Of a DNA stretch of 64,000 nucleotides, positions 57,849-64,000 are shown piece after piece. Position numbers and translations under genes: made by a program. Below the pieces are notes generated by a model. The model saw only the letters and a list, made by a program, of their open reading frames with translations, was not told the DNA's origin and did no database searches. Source of the stretch: Capsicum annuum (lineage: Eukaryota > Streptophyta > Magnoliopsida > Solanales > Solanaceae). Each line of letters begins with the position of its first letter. Within the stretch, counting starts at the first letter, position 1. The stretch is taken from the NCBI RefSeq assembly GCF_002878395.1, contig NC_061122.1, positions 80,153,930 to 80,217,929 on the forward strand. The letters are read 5' to 3'.

Positions 57849-58765
57849 CCCAGCTTAGGGTTAGAATAGGCATCATTTGAATTTTTGCTAAACTTGTAAC
57901 GTAAAAGTGTATGAGAATCAAGGAGAGAGCTGAAGTTTGCACCATCATTTTCTTGTGAATTTGTATTTGAGAAACAACTTTTGATTTGTAAGTTGATTCT
58001 GAATTATTTTATGAAATATAACTTGTTCATCTTCTTCTTAATCATGTATGGCTAAAGCTCCCATAACGAGAGTTATGAGAGCCTTGGAGTAATTCAATAC
58101 TAGGGTTGTCGAATTGATGAATTCATTATAATAATTGTAATTGCATCACCTTCTCTTTAGTTTTATGATTTCTCTTAGCTGCACACTTGAGAAATGTGCC
58201 CATAAACATAACTTACTTGAACAAATAAGTTAATGTTGGGAAAAGAGAATAGTGACAAGATGATTAGAGCCTTTAATCTCTAATTTTTCAATTCATGCCT
58301 TACCCAGATCAATTTCTTGGGGAATTATTTGTTGGACTAATCTATCACTTTAAGTTTCAAAGTATTAAGGTGAATCCATCTCTGGAGGTTAAAAAACAAT
58401 TTGATGGGAATAATTACGTAAATTTCCCTATAACTGTAATCATTGATGTCTGATTTTGTAAAGCCCACAGCCCTTAGCATAGGATCATATTGATGATCAT
58501 AATCCTAGTTTCTTAATTATCATTTGCTTGCATGTTACAATAAAATCATTAGTCTTTATTACATTACAAATATTTAAAGAAACATTTTTAACAACAAACC
58601 CCCCTGTTATTACCGAAAAATTATGATTAATAGTCTTTAATACTCATACAACTTAGTTAACACCTTATTCCCTGTAGAATTCGACCCCAACCTTAGTTGG
58701 GTTATATATTTGAAAATGACTGCTTATGCTCTTTCAAGAGAGTTGTAATTTGGCATATTAAATTT

Positions 58766-58783
58766 TGGTGCCATTGCTGAGGA
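58766..58783 (+). other. primer-binding site, tRNA-Asp type (copy 6)
   Basis: TGGTGCCATTGCTGAGGA is almost identical to the site at 15037. Confidence 0.75.
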
Positions 58784-58901
58784 ATACAGTTGTCAATTAA
58801 GTTTATATGCATTAATTGACTCTTGGTCAAGTTTCCTAATTTTACTTTTATATTTTATTTTTTATACTTGTAGTATATTTATTGTGCATTCCACGAACCA
58901 A

Positions 58902-60652
58902 AATGTCAGGCGATCCATTAGTACCTTACAATCTAAAACCTCAAAGAACGTTGAGAAGGAACATAGCTGACCAAAAAGAGGTTGAAAGACTGACCGCTTT
59001 GGCTAATGCATAGGTTTACTAATAGAATGTTGATGTACCTAGGCATGTGCCTAATGTGGATGATGAAGACCTGGGTGATAAGAAGTTGGTTGATCCTATG
59101 AACAGGCGACGTGCTGAAAATTTTGCACAGGAAAAATCAAAATTGGCAAGCAAGAGGGAGAGTACACCAACGGCCTGTGATGCAGTTTGATCTAGATGAT
59201 AATGATGCTGATTTGGATAGAGTTGGGGCCATAGGAACAATCATTCCACCACTATTAAATCCTAGGGTGAAATTTAATATCACTAGCACGATTATCCTAC
59301 TACTCAACTTGAAGAGGTTATTTGGTGCATTACCTGAGGATGATCCCAATATGCTTTTAGTGAACTTCATTAACATTTGCAAGTCATTCGACTATCCTGG
59401 AGTGGGACAAAATGCAATTCATCTCAGGTTATTTCCATTGTATCTGTCTGGGGAGGCAACTCTGTGGCTGAATGAGTTGGCACCCAATTCTATAACAAAC
59501 TGGAGACAACTAAAAGGAGCTTTCCCAGAAAGGTTATTTCCGCCTTCCAAGATGTTACAGTTGAGGGATGATATTTGTAAATTTAGGAAATGTCCTAATA
59601 AGGCTCTACATTAAACATGGATGAGATTTAAAAAGAAGTTGATGTAGTGTCCAAACCATAAGTTGACTGATGAATAATGGAGACATTCTGTAGGGTTTTA
59701 AATGTAAATACAAAGCCATTTTGGACAATGCTGCAAAAGGAGCTTTCATAGATTAGATGTTTACTGAAGCTACTGAGATGTGGGATAGACTGACAAAGAT
59801 GAATAGAGCTTGGCTTACCAAGGATTCTAAGGTAGCAAACAACACTTACTCTAGTGTTATGACAATGAAACAACGTCGTAGAAAAGAGGAATGAGATCAA
59901 GCTATGGCTCACATAAAGACACAGATGGATTTTCTTACTAAGCACTTGCTCTTAGGAAAGGTAGGAAAGGTTAAGTTTGTATTATCTCATAGTAGGGGAG
60001 CTGAATCTGATTTAGAAGAAGAGGCGAATTATCTAAATAACTAGGGAGTTTTTGAGCCAGTGGCCAAGGAAACTAAGGTCGGAACTATCAGCGAGAGAAT
60101 TATTACGATAAGCCTAGTTATAGAGATTGTGACCAAAGAATTTGGAAGAACAAGGGTGATCAAAGAGGATTATATGTACCACCTGGGAGCCTTGATAATG
60201 CAGCAAATAATTCTGGAAAGATATCTATGGAGGCTATGATGGCCAAATTATTAAACAAGGTGGAGTCAATTGAAGCTAGAGTTTGAAAGATAAAAAGTGA
60301 CATGTCAACTATGAGTTAGTTGATTCTCATTCCATGTCTATTAACCAGCTGGAGCAGTAGATGAGCCACTTATCAACAGCGTTTAATCTTTCAAAAAAAG
60401 AGTGGTACTTTACTGAGTGACACTCTTCAGAACTCGAGGAATGACAGGTTTTGTATGGCTATCACCACTAGGAGTGGAAAGATGTTTCCAACCCTATATC
60501 CAAGAACATCTTCCCATATTAATGATGGTGAGGTAGAGGATACGATAAATGATGAGCCACCAGTTGAGTCTGAAAAGCTGGGAGACTTAGAAAAGAAGAG
60601 TGCAGAAGTAGAACAACCATCAAAATCAAAACTTGTTAGTGATGTAGAGTAA
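58902..60652 (+). pseudogene. gag: Athila gag, broken (copy 6)
   Basis: A start at MSGDPLVPYNLKPQRTLRRN is followed by stops. An open piece of 167 residues (59111-59614) holds the core: IIPPLLNPRVKFNITSTIIL, LLNLKRLFGALPEDDPNMLL, NAIHLRLFPLYLSGEATLWL and NELAPNSITNWRQLKGAF. After a stop the C-terminal half continues in broken frames (FEPVAKETKVGTISERI near 60050, MEAMMAKLLNKVESIEAR near 60230). A last open piece from 60455 carries ITTRSGKMF, the motif that precedes the protease link in this clade. Copies 3 and 4 show the same order. Confidence 0.8.
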
Positions 60653-60674
60653 CGCAAAGGAAAGGAGGTTATCA

Positions 60675-62276
60675 TGATCTGAGGGTACCCCTTAGTTACG
60701 ATAATTGTGCTTACGGTCAAAAGTGACCACAAGCTAAGACTGATAATAAAAGAAATATGCAAAAAAATAACTGATAATTCCATAAGGTTTTAAATACTGA
60801 AATACAATTGAATTATAAATTTGGACGTCTAAAGACATACAAAAAAGACTGATAATCAACTTATAAACTGACTAACTGCCTGAATGTCTGAAAATCCTCT
60901 AACTGACTAACTATGGAGTTGATGGGACAACCCTCCAAATAACTCCAACTGACTGAAATAGAGGAATACTAAAATAACTGAATGAAGATAAACTTGTCCT
61001 CAAAAGAGGAGGACTCACCACTATTGTCGTTGTGGTAATTCTGAACTATCTAAGCACATTCAGGATATTGAATGCTCGGACCTATGATATAAGACATCAT
61101 AGCACGAAGAAAGTATGCGGTCAGTATTTTTAAATAAGATGAGGTCAGTCTGAAATGCATAGGTTCATGTGCATGAAATACTGACTGGCTGAATAGCATG
61201 AGATAATGACTGACTAAATAACATAAGGTATCTATTGCATAATACGTGTGAAAGCTGCAAAATCTAAGAATGCAAGACCAAGCATACAACATGATACTAA
61301 AATAGTCTATAAACTGAAATACTAAAATCTGATAACTGAATAACAGTGAGTTTGTATGTTATGATCAATCAAACCTAAACTGAATTTCATATTGAATACG
61401 GAATAGAGACTGTAGGAGGTATCATCTAACCAACATGCCCCAATCTGAGTTAAGTGGGGTCCAACCTGTAACCCCAATTAGAAGGGTGTAGTATCATGCC
61501 ACGGGTACTAAGAATGGATGTGTGGATCCACTAAGTCACCCTCATCTAGCAGGTGCTCTAATAAGATATGTGTTACCCTCAACAGGCAGGTAAACACTTT
61601 ATCAACCCTCAACTGGAAAGTTGACATCTCTAACCTATGCTGGCTATGTAGTTCTAGAACTAAGGGACTGCTACTAAAAGTCACACCCTCTACTAGCAGG
61701 TGAGCCCCCATCCCTGGATTCACTCGTGCTAAATCCTACTCCCAACTGAACTGACACTAATTACTGGACTGAGCTAAGTTGAATTTGATGTTTTTGGGAG
61801 AGGGTTGGATTTTTTGGTAGAAAATTGGATAAGAATGGGCAAATAACACCCAAATTATTGATATAAGTCGGGTTATGATGACTTAGATTGAGGAGAAAAG
61901 ACATTATTGCCCCATAGATATTTAAATTCATAACTGGAACGCTGATTAGAGAAGCATCATGAAGCACCAAGGCCCCCATCATTATACCCACCGTGATGCG
62001 CCACTATTGCAGTGAGGTTCGGAATTGAAATCCAAATGTACTGCAATCCTCGTCTGAAAAATCTAAAACTTCCTCGAGACATACTCTTTACACCCCTGAA
62101 CATGAATTAACTCAAAAACATATCTCTTGGGGTTGGGAAGGTCACTTTAAAAATTCTCGAAGTTAAGAGGTCAAAATAATACTAAGTCCCCAACACTTAG
62201 TTAAATTTTTAGGTTCTTAGCCTCTTAAGCAAGCTCTGTGAGCCGAACTGAGCTAAGAAAAGTACATGGTATTACA
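60675..62276 (-). repeat. 3' LTR of the antisense gypsy element
   Basis: On the minus strand it begins TGTAATACCATGTAC and ends CCCTCAGATCA. Internally GGGTCCAACCTGTAACCCCAA and TGCCACGGGTA (61455-61507) are the reverse complement of the region at about 6200-6260 in the solo LTR, so the two LTRs are related. A possible second LTR start lies at 62586, which would make the LTR 1.9 kb. The short open frames inside it are not genes. Confidence 0.55.
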
Positions 62277-63190
62277 ATATCTCCCTTTTGGGAACATTCA
62301 TCCTCGAATGAGACTGATTAAAATGAGAGTACTAAAGTAACTGAGATCATATACTGAACATGCATAACTCAAAGCATGATTACGTGACTGAGTCTGAAAC
62401 ATGATATATGAATTGAATATCATGAAATGAACTAATTCCTTGAATACATGCAATGACACAAGAATGATAATAAGGCTGAGATAGAAATGAGAGAGTCGAC
62501 TTATGAGTACCCATTACATCGTGCTGGATATTATTTTGTAAAGAAAAGTTGAGAGATTTAGTACATGAAAACTCGAGGGTATTACAACATCTCCCCCTTG
62601 GGATAGTTCATCCCCCAAATGATACTACCTTGGCTGAAATACTAAGGAAAGACGGAGATAATGCATGGGACACTTACAGACTAAATCATGACCAAATATC
62701 TGGAATCTAAAATTGATGCATGAACATAGAGTATCCTTGTCCTGGATTCATTACAGAGATTAAAAAACAGAGGATATACATGACATAATCTAAATTTTGT
62801 TGATCATTAAGAGAGTAGCATGAGTACTGAAACTGAACATATTGTAAAGCATGAGTGCATGAGTTATGAGCTTTATGACCTGAGTTTAAAGTTCATAACT
62901 TTCATAGAATATGATTCATACAGCTGAGGAAACTGGAACTCATTATACTAAGAACTGGAAGCATACACGACTTTATGGAAAGTGCATGAATATGAGCTAT
63001 GACCATGAGGATAATATGTAAGGCATGAGTATATATATTGTGGGGGCTGAAGCACAAGAATTTACACTGAGATAAGAATGGGTCAAGCATCTTCCTCCCC
63101 TATTAATGTTCTATAATATACTGGCATCACTACTGGAATCTGAGATCCTGACTTGGTTACTTATTCTATCATCTCCCCCTTAACTATAAA
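62277..63190 (-). repeat. repeated PPT/LTR-boundary-like segments
   Basis: The minus-strand word (G)GGGGAGAT occurs three times, near 62279-62287, 62589-62598 and 63170-63180. At the first two it is followed by TTGTAATACC, that is, a polypurine tract plus the first bases of an LTR. Between them are A-rich sequences with many ACTGAA and CATGA words and no gene. Confidence 0.5.
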
Positions 63191-63749
63191 GCTATCACTC
63201 TAAGTCTGTGGGACCCTTTTCATAAACTCTAAACTAAACTGTAGCCACTTTACTCTAAAGTTTGGAATATGACAATACTCATCAGAAATAAATTCACCCT
63301 AAAAGACTACACTTGAAAGTTCAAAACCCACTGCTAATACTCCCTTCTAAGATACAAATCTTAACTTTGCATAGCCCTAATAGTCATTACATAATAACTT
63401 AAACACTGACTAACTTAGAATTTCTAGGAGTATCACCATACCATGAGTTCACACATCTAGTACTTCAACTCTACTTTCTATTAGCTCAATCTTCAAAGAT
63501 TCAAACTTAGATTCCAACACTTAACATGGATATCCTCAAACCTTTAAGGAACCATACTAACTTCTTTCATATCCAACTAATATCATATCTCTAAATCACA
63601 CCCACATCATCATACTAAATTTCAAATCAATAAACATTAATTCTTTCATACACTGTTTCAAGCCTACTGATTTGCCTTTCATATAACTAGCCCCATAGAT
63701 ACATAGTCTACCAAATCTAGATAAACTCTATCCCCACTTTATTTTTGCT
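63191..63749. other. unassigned decayed sequence
   Basis: AT-rich, stop-dense in all frames. It should lie between protease and LTR of the antisense element, but no RT or integrase motif can be read. Confidence 0.4.
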
Positions 63750-64000
63750 AAACTTCTGGATTCATACTTCTAACTCTGGATCATATATTTTCATAGGATA
63801 CCGAGTAGGGATTTGAAAACACATCTGACCCCTAAGCACTGAGGTACTACCCCTTCATTTAATGACTGGTTCATTTGAAAACTAAAAATGAATGACTCTA
63901 GTTCTACAGTTAACTGAAGCATAGCATGAGTGGAGCCAATCCATACCGAGAATGACATCAAAATCAGTCATCACTCACTCTACAAGATCAATTGAGGTGA
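63750..64000 (-). pseudogene. gypsy protease C-terminal part (antisense), partial
   Basis: On the minus strand from the window edge it reads MTDFDVILGMDWLHSCYASV, then NCRTRVIHF and NEPVIK, the C-terminal ILGMDWL block of chromovirus-type aspartic protease and the link toward RT. A stop lies in the first 30 bases and another after VIHF. The catalytic aspartate box would be outside the window. Confidence 0.75.

Larger units (their letters stand above)
57396..58763 (+). repeat. Athila 5' LTR (copy 6)
   Basis: It begins TGTTCTCAGGAAAC where chromovirus protease homology ends. It shares the CATGTATGGCTAA block (58044), ACTAGGGTTGTCG (58100) and the U5 hairpin CCCAACCTTAGTTGGG (58686-58701) with the other Athila LTRs. 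The start is inferred from similarity to the TGTTGGAATA start of copy 4. Confidence 0.65.
57396..60674 (+). mobile_element. Athila-type gypsy element, 5' part (copy 6)
   Basis: 5' LTR, tRNA-Asp primer site and gag are present. At 60675 an antisense LTR of another element begins, so protease and pol are missing. The gag core is the best-preserved of the Athila copies in the window. Confidence 0.75.
60675..64000 (-). mobile_element. gypsy (chromovirus-like) element, 3' LTR and protease remnant, antisense
   Basis: Reading leftward from 64000: a protease end, a long decayed stretch, repeated PPT-LTR boundaries and an LTR ending at 60675. RT and integrase are not recognisable between 63750 and 62600; either they are deleted or the sequence is too decayed. 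The element extends beyond the window. Confidence 0.6.

Noticed and set aside
57721..57948. 75-codon minus-strand frame
   Set aside because: It lies in the LTR motif tract and TATA region of Athila copy 6.

Overview
This window is plant nuclear DNA made almost entirely of nested, decayed transposable elements. I found no host protein-coding gene, rRNA or tRNA. The elements point to Solanaceae: a SINE with a GTTGTTG tail and a target duplication, Athila-type Ty3/gypsy elements primed by tRNA-Asp, chromoviruses with multi-kilobase LTRs, Sirevirus (Ty1/copia) copies carrying an AGGGACC-N-GGTCCCT palindrome, and a caulimovirid-like endogenous pararetrovirus. A large repeat-rich genome such as Capsicum fits best, but the species is inference. 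The density of broken Athila copies suggests pericentromeric heterochromatin.

Layout. 1-2527: 3' end of a Sirevirus (env-like remnant, multiplied polypurine tracts, 3' LTR). 2528-8316: antisense Athila gag split by a 3.75 kb solo LTR (3638-7386). 8317-10395: 5' LTR and gag of a second Sirevirus. 10396-12826: antisense Athila with gag and protease but no RT, RNase H or integrase. 12827-13598: hybrid LTR/spacer fragment. 13599-20740: Athila with 5' LTR, PBS, gag, protease and env-like region, also lacking RT and integrase. 20741-30602: the most complete Athila (LTR, PBS, gag, protease, RT, RNase H, integrase, env-like), with stops throughout. 30603-34056: antisense Athila 5' part with LTR and PBS. 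34057-39000: defective pararetrovirus fragment with a promoter-like 3' region. 39001-39880: unassigned AT-rich DNA.

39881-54090 is an antisense hAT transposase gene split near its N terminus by a complete chromovirus-like LTR element (42064-53364) with a perfect TATAT target duplication. Its two LTRs differ in length (2.6 and 5.2 kb). The long LTR holds two minisatellites and a SINE. 54091-57395 is a chromovirus 5' part (LTR, PBS, gag, protease). 57396-60674 is another Athila 5' part. 60675-64000 is an antisense gypsy element that leaves the window within its protease.

All coding regions carry stops or frameshifts, so none is likely to be active alone. The most notable signals are structural. 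Most of the Ty3/gypsy LTRs carry a tract of short degenerate palindromic CpG-containing words just upstream of the TATA box. Four Athila LTRs share a U5 hairpin. Two Athila copies have lost the same RT-to-integrase block. One minisatellite has a trimeric higher-order repeat.
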